Shown in pieces: positions 14,001-21,718 of a stretch of DNA of 39,191 nt. The notes beneath the pieces are model-generated. The model did not search any database, had not been told where the DNA came from, and saw only the letters and a program-made list of their open reading frames with translations. Position numbers and translations under genes: made by a program. Within the stretch, counting starts at the first letter, position 1; each line of letters opens with the position of its first letter. This DNA comes from a virus: the IMG/VR virus record IMGVR_UViG_3300030060_006439, positions 1 through 39,191 of that record; one strand, written 5' to 3'.

Positions 14001-14579
14001 ACTACGTTTACCACCACATTTGCTACATCTACCAATAGATCAACTACAACTACATTTAACACGCAATATAGTTCACACATACGATCTACTAATAGAAATA
14101 CATCTACAAGTAGAAGCACAACTACTACGTTTAATACTACTACTATTTTTAGCACAACTACTGTGTATAGTACTAACAGAAACACAGCTACAACTAGAAG
14201 CACAAGCACTGAATACCAACAGTCAACACTAATGGCATGGTTAACTGGTAGAGTAACAAGCAAAAACACAGCTACAACTAGAAGTACAAACACCACAACC
14301 ACGTTTAATACTATTACTACTTTTGCAACATCTACTAATAGATCAACTACAACTACATTTAGTACCACAACAACGTTTGAGACTTCTAGAACTACAACTT
14401 ATACAACTACGTTTAATACATCAACAACCACTACTTTTAATACTAGTACGCTAACCTATACGACTACAACGTTTGTAACAACATTTAATACGTCAAGGTC
14501 AACGTTTACATCAGGTGGCGGCGGTGGCGGTGGCGGTGGACTACCTCCGCGTGGTGGCGGTGGTGGTGACGCCCCATAG
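11004..14579 (+). CDS. giant Thr/Ser/Asn/Arg repeat fibre protein with poly-Gly tip, 1191 aa
   Basis: After a short head (MWDLFRIFKRSTSTSR) the protein is built from Thr-rich words such as FNTSTTTT, FNTTTT, YSTNRATTTT and FETSRTTT. Aromatic or Val/Ile residues recur 4, 6, 8, 10 or 14 residues apart in every stretch I checked, always an even number, as expected for an extended strand with one apolar face. A short non-repeat island (STLMAWLTGRVTSK) lies near 14225-14270. The C-terminus is Gly-rich (SGGGGGGGGGLPPR then GGGGG), resembling an adhesive tip. There is no Cys. NTS/NTT/NRS/NRT sequons are abundant. Probably a long virion fibre. The gene carries its repeats at protein level with scrambled codons. 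Confidence 0.75.
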   Translation: MWDLFRIFKRSTSTSRSTSTNRTTQTAYSTTTTFNTSTSTTTTFNTSTSTTTTYNTSTSTTTTFNTTFSTNRSTNTVVSTNRATNTVYSTNIDTTTTFNTSTATTTTFNTSTSTTTTFNTSTNTITNFTTTFSTNKTTNTVFETAYETSRTTIFETTRTTNTVFNTSTVTQKTTSTVVSTNRNTTTTYSTNRTTNTVYSTNRSTSTEYSTNIDTTTTFNTSTSTTTVFTTTITTNIATTTTFNTTINTTTTFNTSTNTTTVFNTSTVTQKSTSTVVSTNRATNTVFNTSTNTITVFNTSTNTITAYTTTFATNRATNTVVSTNIDTTTTFNTSTATATSRTTTISTNRATTTTYETSQSTSTSRTTTISTNRSTNTVVSTNRSTNTVFNTSTNTQTSRTTTISTNRNTTTTFNTSTNTTTTFNTSTTTQTSRTTTISTNRATTTTFNTSTSTATSRTTTISTNRATTTTYETSKSTTTVFNTSTTTTFGTTTTYSTNVDTTTTFNTTKSTTTTFNTSTTTVFNTTTVYSTNRSTTTTFNTSTTTTFNTTTTYSTNRATTTTFNTSTNTTTTFNTSTTTTFNTTTTYSTNRATTTTFNTSTATVTVFNTSTTTVFSTNTSKSTTTVFNTSTSTTISTNRSTTTVFNTTTTYSTNRTTNTVFTTSTSRSTNRTTTTTFTTTFETSRTTTFNTSRTTTISTNRTTNTVFSTTTTYSTNRTTNTVFTTTFPTSRTTNRATTTTFNTSTTTQTSRSTTTTFNTSTTTTFNTSRTTTFNTSKSTNRTTTTTFTTTFSTSTNRNTTTTFNTSTTTQTSRSTTTTFNTSTTTTFNTSKTTTFNTSKSTNRTTTTTFTTTFATSTNRNTTTTFNTSTTTQTSRSTTTVFTTNTTRTTNRSTTTVFNTSTTTTFNTSRTTTFNTSRSTNRNTTTVFSTTTTFNTTTTFVTTYSSHLRSTNRATSTNRNTTESRSTSTNRNTTESRSTSTNRNTTTTYSSHIRSTNRATTTTFTTTFATSTNRSTTTTFNTQYSSHIRSTNRNTSTSRSTTTTFNTTTIFSTTTVYSTNRNTATTRSTSTEYQQSTLMAWLTGRVTSKNTATTRSTNTTTTFNTITTFATSTNRSTTTTFSTTTTFETSRTTTYTTTFNTSTTTTFNTSTLTYTTTTFVTTFNTSRSTFTSGGGGGGGGGLPPRGGGGGDAP

Positions 14580-14613
14580 GTTAATACTAACTAAAATATG
14601 TAATAATAAAAAT

Positions 14614-15663
14614 ATGACATACAAACAACTGGAAAAAAACTATCTTGATGCCGAGCTTACGTTTGAAGATAACGGAGACATCAAGTGGTTTAATCCATCT
14701 GAAGAAGAAACATGGGAAGTTATGATGGGTTGGGAACAGCCTATTATGGAAAAGATGGCAGAGGTGTGTGTCAACGAAGGTGATCATGTTTTAGAGTGTG
14801 GTTTTGGTATGGGTATATTATCTACAGCTGTGCAGGCTAGAAAACCTGCGTCACACACTATAGCAGAAATACATCCACAAATACAACCAAAGCTAGCTGA
14901 GTTTGCCGCTAATAATCCAACAGTGAGAGCTGTAAATGATAGGTGGTTAAGCTTAATTAAAGAGACTGGTAGGTACGATGTAATACTAATGGACACGTAT
15001 GCCGATGCAGACTTACATCCAAAGTTTCCGTATTTTGTAAAACAAAAAGCAAAGCAAGGAAGTAAAATATCTTGGTGGAACTGGATCGGTAATAAAACAA
15101 GTGCTCAAATGAAATTTTACTGGCCAGATGAACATATTGTTTTTCATGATATAAATATAAACCCACCTGCAAATCAATATTATAATAAAAGCGTATATCA
15201 CTTACCAGTATATACAGCACAGATACCACCAACAGGTTACGGCGTTGTAAAGCAAGATGCTATAATACATATTAACGCTAACGAGGCTGTTCCTTTGTGG
15301 CAGGTTGGAAAACACAAGACTATACTATCATCAGATGTTTCAGGTAATAGATCAGAAAAACAAAAAGATGAAAAGACTGTTTTCGTTATGGGAGCAAAAG
15401 GTATATACACAATTAACTCTGATTTTAAAGCAAGTGGCAACCAACCTATAATAGCAAAAAGAAATAATATGTGGCGAGATTTCAATGTAAACCAATTACT
15501 TGTTGGTGATAAGCTATACGGTGTTGCCGGTAATGAAATAGAGATAACGCAAATAGACTTTGACGATTCAGAGACTGTATATGATATATGTAAGATAGAC
15601 GTTAACTATAATTACTTCGTTAACGGCATACTTATTGGGAAAGGAGGTGTAGACAATGCCTAA
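14614..15663 (+). CDS. GAMT/RMT2-like methyltransferase fused to a degenerate Hint domain
   Basis: The start is the ATG at 14614; an upstream in-frame extension overlaps the previous gene's Gly tail and is rejected. Residues 34-145 match the guanidinoacetate/arginine N-methyltransferase family: WEVMMGWEQPIMEKMAE, the SAM-binding VLECGFGMGILS (59-70), acidic EIHP (85-88), and YDVILMDTYAD (121-131), equivalent to the GAMT DGILYDTY segment. Residues about 255-343 look like a Hint (intein/hedgehog) fold: a GNQPII block, W.....NQLLVGDKLY (287-302), and VYDICKIDVNYNYFVNGILI (322-341). The N-terminal Cys and the C-terminal HN are missing, so self-splicing is unlikely. It overlaps the next repeat gene by 8 bases. 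The substrate may be the Arg-containing fibre repeats; this is inference. Confidence 0.75.
   Translation: MTYKQLEKNYLDAELTFEDNGDIKWFNPSEEETWEVMMGWEQPIMEKMAEVCVNEGDHVLECGFGMGILSTAVQARKPASHTIAEIHPQIQPKLAEFAANNPTVRAVNDRWLSLIKETGRYDVILMDTYADADLHPKFPYFVKQKAKQGSKISWWNWIGNKTSAQMKFYWPDEHIVFHDININPPANQYYNKSVYHLPVYTAQIPPTGYGVVKQDAIIHINANEAVPLWQVGKHKTILSSDVSGNRSEKQKDEKTVFVMGAKGIYTINSDFKASGNQPIIAKRNNMWRDFNVNQLLVGDKLYGVAGNEIEITQIDFDDSETVYDICKIDVNYNYFVNGILIGKGGVDNA
15641..15648 (+). promoter_or_regulatory. strong Shine-Dalgarno-like site
   Basis: AAGGAGGT lies 7 bases before the ATG at 15656. This is a near-perfect Shine-Dalgarno in a genome segment that otherwise shows almost none. It also encodes the GKGG residues at the end of the Hint domain, so coincidence with coding is possible. 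Confidence 0.4.
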
Positions 15664-18600
15664 TACTACTACAACTTTTCAAACAACTTTAGTTACAGAC
15701 ACACCAACACAAACAACTACCACGTTTAGTACTAATAGAAGTACAACTGTAAGTACAAGTAGAACTACTAGTAGATCAACTACATTTAACACTAGTAGAA
15801 GTACAAGTACTAACCGAACCACAACAACAACGTTTACTACAAATACAACCGCATCGGTAAGTACTAACAGAACTACAAGTACTACAACTACGTTCTCTAC
15901 ATCAACATCTTATACAACTCTGTTTAGCACAAATAGAGAACATGTCATGTGGGTTAATAATAGAGAAGGTGGAGGTGGTGCTACAGATACAGATCCGCTA
16001 TATGCTTTTGATCATGATAGCTCTGCTCAGGGCTCGAGTGACTATCCGGGTAATGGGTTTTTTAGAGTAAATAACCCAAGTGGTAACCCTCAAGATACAA
16101 CAAAGATTACTGTTTCAAGATATGGCAATGCTGGTACCGGCATAGATCATTCAGGTGCCATGGATGCTATTGTAAACGCAACAGTTGTTAGTGGCGTTAA
16201 AGGTAGATTACGACTTCTTGGTATTCTTGATGCTGGTGGTGGTGCTTATTCAGCTCCTGGCGTATCATATAAAATTACAGCTGCAACAAAACGAACAAAC
16301 GGCTCAAACATACATTACGAATTTACGGTTGCATACACTGGTTGGGCGGGTGGTGGTCCAAGTTTTACTGAATCAAATGGTGTTGCAACAAGTTATGAAG
16401 AAGGTAGCGGAGCTGTATATCAAATAGGTATTGCGTTTGAAGATGCAGGTGATACGTGGAATACATCAACTAATACAACCACTACGTTTAGTACAAATAC
16501 TATTTACAACACATCAACAACCACAACTACTAACAGAAACACAAGTACCACCAGCTCAACAACAACAACGTTTAATACAACAACAACATTTAACACAAGT
16601 ACAGTAACTAATAGACAGACAAGCAGAAGTACAACTACAGTTTTTAACACAAACACAACTAGGTCTACAAACAGAGCTACGACCACTACGTTTAACACTA
16701 GTACTATAACAAACAAAACTACAAACACTGTATTTAGTACAACCACAACATACACTACAAATACAGTATTTAATACTACTACAACTTATACTACAAACAC
16801 TGTGTTTAATACAACCACCGTGTTTAATACAAGTACAATAACTAATAAAAATACCAGTAGAAGTACGTCAACAAATAGAACTACATCTACTAATAGAAAC
16901 ACTACTACTACGTTTACTACAACGTTTAACACGAGTAGAACAACAACATTTAACACGTCACGTAACACTACAATTAGTACTAACAGAACCACTACGACTA
17001 CATTTACAACCACGTTTGGTACATCTACTAATAGAAGTACCACTACTACATTTGGTACAAGTACAGTTGTATCAACTAATAGAACTACTAATACGGTATT
17101 TAACACCATTACATCAAGGTCTACAAACAGAACTACTACTACAACGTTTACGACAACGTTTAATACCTCTAGAACCACAACGTTTAACACTTCGCGTACT
17201 ACAACAATAAGTACCAATAGAAGTACAACAACTACATTTGGTACGACTACCACATACAGTACTAATAGAACTACCAATACAGTGTTTAATACAACTACAT
17301 CACGTAGTACAAATAGAACAACGACTACAACTTTTACGACCACGTTTGAAACATCACGTACAACAACATTTAATACGTCGCGTACAACTACTATAAGTAC
17401 AAACAGAAGTACTACTACGACATTTGGTACTACTACAACCGTGTCTACAAACAGAGCTACTACTACAACTTTTACCACGACGTTTAATACATCACGTAGT
17501 ACAAACAGAAATACTACAACTGTGTTTAATACTAGTACTTCAACTTCAACTAACAGAAATACTACCACTGTCTTTAATACTAGTACTACTACTACTTTTA
17601 ATACTAGTAGAACTACAACATTCAACACAAGTAAATCAACTAATCGTACGACTACTACAACTTTCACTACAACATTTGGAACATCTACAAATAGAAACAC
17701 AACAACTGTATTTAATACGTCTACAGCTACATCAACAAATAGAGCGACTACAACCACGTTTAATACGTCAACCACAACAACAGTATCTACTAATAGATCA
17801 ACAACAACTACGTTTACAACATCTACGTCACGTACGACTACTATATCTACAAATAGATCAACCAATACTGTTGTATCTACTAACAGAGCTACTACTACTG
17901 TGTTCAATACTTCTACAGCAACAGCTACAAGTAGAACTACAACCATATCAACTAATAGAGCTACTACTACCACGTACTCTACTAACAGGGCTACAACTAC
18001 CACATTTAATACAGCTATAAGTACATCAACTAGTAGAACAACTACAATATCTACTAACCGCGCTACTACTACAACATTCAATACGTCAACGGCTACAGCA
18101 ACTAGTAGAACTACCACTATTAGTACAAATAGAGCTACCACTACTACGTTTAATACGACTAAAACAACAAACACTGTATTTAATACATCGACTACAACAC
18201 AAACGTCAAGGACTACTACAATATCTACCAATAGATCTACGACTACAACATTTAATACATCTACTAATACGACAACTGTATTTAATACTAGTACTACAAC
18301 TACATTTAACACTACAACTACATACAGCACTAACAGAAGTACGACAACTACTTTTAATACTAGTACTACAACTACATTTGGTACATCAACCACTGTATCT
18401 ACCAATAGAGCAACTACTACTACGTATGAAACTACAAGGACAACAAATACGGTGTTTAATACAAGTACCACTACTCAGTTTGCTACTACCACTACATACA
18501 GTACAAACAGAAATACTACTACAACGTTTAATACGTCAACAGCTACTGTAACAACATTTAATACAAGTACCACAACTACTTTTATTACAACAACTACGTT

Positions 18601-19705
18601 TAATACAGCTATAAGTACTACTACTACGTTTAATACAAGCACAACGACAACATTTAATACTACGACAACATATAGCACAAACAGAACAACAAATACAGTA
18701 TTTAATACTAGCACGTCGACTGTTACCGTGTTTAATACATCAACTGTCACGCAAAAAACAACTAGTACGGTTGTTAGCACGAACAGATCTACAAGCACAG
18801 TGGTATCTACAAATATCGATACAACGACTACGTTTAATACTTCAACAAATACTATAACAGCGTTTACAACAACACGTTCAACAAACAGAACTACATCAAC
18901 AGAATATAACACTACAAGAACTACTGAGACTGTGTTTGAAACTACAAGAAGTACTGAGACTGTGTTTGAAACAACGTTTGCTACTAATAGAGCTACAACT
19001 ACAACATACAGCACAAATAGAACAACCAATACTGTATTTAACACGTCAACTAACACAACAACGGTGTTTAATACAACTACTGCTACAGTAACAACGTTTA
19101 ATACAAGTACAGCTACTACAACTACATTTAACACTAGTACTACTACAATAACGTTATTTAGCACAACATACGAAACTAATATTGATACTACTACTACGTT
19201 TAATACATCAAGAACTACAATATTTATAACTACTATAAGTACAAACAGAGATACAACAACTGTGTTTAATACAAGTACTGTTACTGAAAAAGCTACTAGT
19301 ACTGTTGTATCAACAAATAGAGCTACAACAACTACGTATGAAACTAGTAGATCAACTAATACTGTTGTGTCAACTAATAGAACAACCAATACAGTATTTA
19401 ATACTACCACGGCTACAACAACTACTTTCAATACCACAACAGCAACGGTTACTGTGTTTAATACTACAACCACAACTAATAGAAATACAACTACAACGTA
19501 TAACACTTCAACTAACACAACAACTGTAGTATCAACTAATAGAGCTACAAGTACAGTATACAGTACTAATAGAGCTACTAACACTGTTATAAGCACTAAT
19601 ACCGTGTTTAATACAACCACAACATTTAATACGACAATAGCATTTTACAATACGGTAAGAGCAGATTACAATACTGACAGGGTAGACTACAATAGCTCTA
19701 GTTAG
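15656..19705 (+). CDS. giant Thr-rich repeat fibre protein with an internal globular domain, 1349 aa
   Basis: Residues 1-93 and about 267-1349 are the same word-built Thr/Ser/Asn/Arg repeat as in the 1191-aa protein (FNTSTTTT, YSTNRTTNTV, FNTSRTTT), again with aromatics at even spacing. Between them, residues about 94-266 form a non-repetitive Gly/Asp/Ala-rich domain (HVMWVNNREGGGGATD ... AYTGWAGGGPSFTE ... AVYQIGIAFEDAGDTW), likely a beta-sandwich. The C-terminus changes to AFYNTVRADYNTDRVDYNSS, with Tyr-Asn words and Asp residues. There is no signal peptide and no Cys. Translation is coupled to the methyltransferase gene by an 8-base overlap. Probably a second virion fibre or a partner of the first. 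Confidence 0.75.
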   Translation: MPNTTTTFQTTLVTDTPTQTTTTFSTNRSTTVSTSRTTSRSTTFNTSRSTSTNRTTTTTFTTNTTASVSTNRTTSTTTTFSTSTSYTTLFSTNREHVMWVNNREGGGGATDTDPLYAFDHDSSAQGSSDYPGNGFFRVNNPSGNPQDTTKITVSRYGNAGTGIDHSGAMDAIVNATVVSGVKGRLRLLGILDAGGGAYSAPGVSYKITAATKRTNGSNIHYEFTVAYTGWAGGGPSFTESNGVATSYEEGSGAVYQIGIAFEDAGDTWNTSTNTTTTFSTNTIYNTSTTTTTNRNTSTTSSTTTTFNTTTTFNTSTVTNRQTSRSTTTVFNTNTTRSTNRATTTTFNTSTITNKTTNTVFSTTTTYTTNTVFNTTTTYTTNTVFNTTTVFNTSTITNKNTSRSTSTNRTTSTNRNTTTTFTTTFNTSRTTTFNTSRNTTISTNRTTTTTFTTTFGTSTNRSTTTTFGTSTVVSTNRTTNTVFNTITSRSTNRTTTTTFTTTFNTSRTTTFNTSRTTTISTNRSTTTTFGTTTTYSTNRTTNTVFNTTTSRSTNRTTTTTFTTTFETSRTTTFNTSRTTTISTNRSTTTTFGTTTTVSTNRATTTTFTTTFNTSRSTNRNTTTVFNTSTSTSTNRNTTTVFNTSTTTTFNTSRTTTFNTSKSTNRTTTTTFTTTFGTSTNRNTTTVFNTSTATSTNRATTTTFNTSTTTTVSTNRSTTTTFTTSTSRTTTISTNRSTNTVVSTNRATTTVFNTSTATATSRTTTISTNRATTTTYSTNRATTTTFNTAISTSTSRTTTISTNRATTTTFNTSTATATSRTTTISTNRATTTTFNTTKTTNTVFNTSTTTQTSRTTTISTNRSTTTTFNTSTNTTTVFNTSTTTTFNTTTTYSTNRSTTTTFNTSTTTTFGTSTTVSTNRATTTTYETTRTTNTVFNTSTTTQFATTTTYSTNRNTTTTFNTSTATVTTFNTSTTTTFITTTTFNTAISTTTTFNTSTTTTFNTTTTYSTNRTTNTVFNTSTSTVTVFNTSTVTQKTTSTVVSTNRSTSTVVSTNIDTTTTFNTSTNTITAFTTTRSTNRTTSTEYNTTRTTETVFETTRSTETVFETTFATNRATTTTYSTNRTTNTVFNTSTNTTTVFNTTTATVTTFNTSTATTTTFNTSTTTITLFSTTYETNIDTTTTFNTSRTTIFITTISTNRDTTTVFNTSTVTEKATSTVVSTNRATTTTYETSRSTNTVVSTNRTTNTVFNTTTATTTTFNTTTATVTVFNTTTTTNRNTTTTYNTSTNTTTVVSTNRATSTVYSTNRATNTVISTNTVFNTTTTFNTTIAFYNTVRADYNTDRVDYNSSS

Positions 19706-19760
19706 AAAACACTAAAAGTGTGTAATAGTATATAAAGAAATTTAAATTTAATTTAATTAT

Positions 19761-20666
19761 ATGGAAATGTTTAATAGGAAGGTCCTGAAAGAAAGAATAG
19801 GGCACCTTCAAAAAAATGATAAGCTCGATTACTTGGAGCAAGTAGAGGGCTATGTTATACGAAAGTGTAGCGAAAACGGAATAGAGTATGCTTATGATGT
19901 AATGGCAGAAGAGATGCCTTACTTTAAAACAATGGCATACACAGAGTTGGCAACGTGTTTTTATTTGCAGCCAATGAACTACAAGATAAGAGACGCACAA
20001 ATACCAGATGCGTTTCATGATAAAGATCATAAAGTTTTAGATTATGCTTCTTATTTTGTAAGTAACATAACAGACAATACTGCCAACAAGTATAAAGATA
20101 GATTAGATGAGTACGAAAAGTGGCCAGCTAAAGACTATTTAGTAATACTTCCAGGTTCAAACAAATTAAAAGACAGATGTTGTTTGAACAAAATGAGGCA
20201 TATACAAAAAGCACATAAGGGTAATGTTTTATTTAAACCACACCCAATAACAACTCATCAAATTATTGGTGAAATGAAAGACTTCTTTGGACAAGAAAAC
20301 GTGCTGCCAAGAGAGATGGATATGTACTACTACATACAAAAAGCAAAGAAAGTTTACACAACACATATAAGTGAAAGTGCTGTATACGCAGCTGTGTTAG
20401 GTAAAGATATAGAACCATTTGATGTATGGAATAGTATATTTTATGGATCTTTTTATTGTGTTAGTAATCATTTGTTTGATAACAAACACGATGCAAGAAA
20501 TTATATAAATAAAACCTTTTCAAGTCCTAAATCAGGGATTATATGTCCTAGAATAGATAAGAACTGGAAAGAAAAAGTTGATAAGTACTTTGAGTACATA
20601 ACTGCTAAAAGAGATAAGTATAAAAACTGGTTTATTGATAGCAGAAAACCAAAAAATAAAAAATAA
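19761..20666 (+). CDS. glycosyltransferase-like protein (GT-B, capsule polysaccharide type)
   Basis: A 301-aa protein whose second half has GT-B features. YLVILPGSNK (126-135) is the opening strand of a nucleotide-sugar domain, VLFKPHPITTHQ (156-167) matches the KPHP motif of capsule-synthesis/polysialyltransferase-like enzymes, and HISESAVYAAVLGK (202-215) matches the late S-S/E-x-x-x-YAALLGK signature. The first 120 residues are helical and unassigned. No membrane segment. The nearest alternative is a CDP-glycerol phosphotransferase-like fold. Directly downstream of two giant Thr/Asn-rich fibre genes, it may glycosylate them or a host glycan; the link is inferred. Confidence 0.6.
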   Translation: MEMFNRKVLKERIGHLQKNDKLDYLEQVEGYVIRKCSENGIEYAYDVMAEEMPYFKTMAYTELATCFYLQPMNYKIRDAQIPDAFHDKDHKVLDYASYFVSNITDNTANKYKDRLDEYEKWPAKDYLVILPGSNKLKDRCCLNKMRHIQKAHKGNVLFKPHPITTHQIIGEMKDFFGQENVLPREMDMYYYIQKAKKVYTTHISESAVYAAVLGKDIEPFDVWNSIFYGSFYCVSNHLFDNKHDARNYINKTFSSPKSGIICPRIDKNWKEKVDKYFEYITAKRDKYKNWFIDSRKPKNKK

Positions 20667-20677
20667 AATTTAATACA

Positions 20678-20929
20678 ATGAAGATAAAAAAAGACGAATT
20701 AAAAGAATTACAAGATAGAGTTTCTAACATAAACCAAGCTAAACTTAGACTTGGCACATTAGAAACACAGAAGATTGTTATAGGACAAGCTATAGTAAAT
20801 CTACAGAGACAGCTAGAAGAGTTTCACAAGAAGCTTGATGTTTTATATGGCAATGGTGATAAAATTACTGTTGACGTAACTACTGGTCAATATAAAAAAC
20901 TAGAAGATGAAGCTGATAAGAAAAATTAG
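20678..20929 (+). CDS. small coiled-coil protein, 83 aa
   Basis: Residues 1-60 form a clear amphipathic heptad pattern (LKELQDRVSNINQAKLRLGT, then QAIVNLQRQLEEFHKKLDVL), likely a homodimeric coiled coil, followed by a short beta segment (KITVDVTTGQY). Its end overlaps the next gene by 23 bases. Comparable short coiled-coil proteins sit ahead of the terminase in Bacteroidetes phages. Function unknown. Confidence 0.65.
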   Translation: MKIKKDELKELQDRVSNINQAKLRLGTLETQKIVIGQAIVNLQRQLEEFHKKLDVLYGNGDKITVDVTTGQYKKLEDEADKKN

Positions 20930-21125
20930 TGTTGGCAAAGATTATAAAAACGATGCTATGCACTACTCTGTAGGCCAAGAGGTTTATGGAGGGCACACTA
21001 TTTGCGACATCTTAGAAGATGAAAGTAAATACAGTGTATTTATAAAAAAGAACAATGACGTGTTGCCTTGGAAAGATTTTAACAAAAACATGGCAATATC
21101 AGTTGAATACAACTTAGAATATTGA
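20907..21125 (+). CDS. small conserved phage protein of the MKLIRKISVGKDYKN type, 72 aa
   Basis: It begins MKLIRKISVGKDYKNDAMHY, followed by GQEVYGGHTICDI and VLPWKDF. This opening plus a GQEVxGGHTI segment is a pattern I recall in short uncharacterised marine and flavobacterial phage proteins. Predicted beta-rich and compact. Overlaps at both ends (23 bases upstream, TTGA downstream) show translational coupling to the pre-terminase gene set. Function unknown. Confidence 0.7.
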   Translation: MKLIRKISVGKDYKNDAMHYSVGQEVYGGHTICDILEDESKYSVFIKKNNDVLPWKDFNKNMAISVEYNLEY

Positions 21126-21718
21126 AAGGGCTATTTGACTTTATCATAACACCAAAAGGTAAACGCTATAACAACACGAAGCAAGTAGGTGATACCGAAC
21201 TCGTGCTGAACGCTTCATTAGAAGACCATTTAATGATAAACCGTACAGGAATTGTAAAAGCGTTACCTAAGGTTGGTGATACTAATATACAGATTGGTGA
21301 TGAAGTAATTCTTCACCATAATGTATTTAGAAGATGGTATAATGCAGAGGGCTTAGAAAAAAACAGTAGAAGCTTTATAGATGAAGATACATACTGTGTT
21401 TCTAAAGATCAAATATTTTTATATAAACATAAAGGTGTATGGACAGCTCCTGATGATTATTGTTTTGTAAAGCCAATAAAATCGTATGATAAACTCAGTG
21501 ATGAAAAAGAGCAGCCGTTAATAGGTATTTTAAAATACTCTAATAATAAATTAAATGCGCTAGGATTAACAGAAAATACTTTAGTAGGTTTTAGCCCTAA
21601 TAGTAGATTTGAGTTCGTTATAGAGCGCGAGAGATTATATAGGGTGTTAACTAATTCAATTACAATTAAATATGAATATCAAGGACAAGAAGAAGAATAT
21701 AATCCAAGCTGGGTATAA
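21122..21718 (+). CDS. tandem GroES-like domain protein with a TTG start, 198 aa
   Basis: It starts at TTG 21122-21124, overlapping the preceding stop as TTGA. The protein appears to hold two GroES-like barrels. The first has DFIITPKGKRYNN, TGIVKALPKVGDT, IQIGDEVILHHNVF and YCVSKDQIFLY. The second has DDYCFVKPIKSY, PLIGILKYSN, ENTLVGFSPNSRFEF and ERLYRVLTNSI. Each follows the GroES order of first strand, GEV-strand, GD-V strand and closing strand. No mobile-loop hydrophobic tripeptide is evident, so it may be a structural relative rather than a working co-chaperonin. The assignment is from pattern only. Confidence 0.55.
   Translation: MKGLFDFIITPKGKRYNNTKQVGDTELVLNASLEDHLMINRTGIVKALPKVGDTNIQIGDEVILHHNVFRRWYNAEGLEKNSRSFIDEDTYCVSKDQIFLYKHKGVWTAPDDYCFVKPIKSYDKLSDEKEQPLIGILKYSNNKLNALGLTENTLVGFSPNSRFEFVIERERLYRVLTNSITIKYEYQGQEEEYNPSWV

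Noticed and set aside
12287-14368. Long minus-strand frame rich in Val/Leu opposite the first repeat gene
   Set aside because: The Thr-codon repeat ACN reads as Val/Leu/Ser without stops on the other strand; the frame is a by-product of composition. The same holds for 11162-11374, 11438-11878, 16786-18471 and 18475-19620.
14515-14613. N-terminal extension of the methyltransferase from 14515
   Set aside because: Those codons read the Gly tail of the previous gene in another frame, and homology-like sequence begins at the ATG 14614 after a proper A/T leader.
14614-15663. Active intein
   Set aside because: No N-terminal Cys/Ser nucleophile with a following A block, and no HN plus C-extein residue; the sequence ends soon after the F-like block.
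11004-19705. Repeated TTTAATAC-like strings as a CRISPR or tandem DNA repeat array
   Set aside because: There are no constant repeat and spacer lengths, the units are in frame and differ at synonymous sites, and the reading frame is open throughout.
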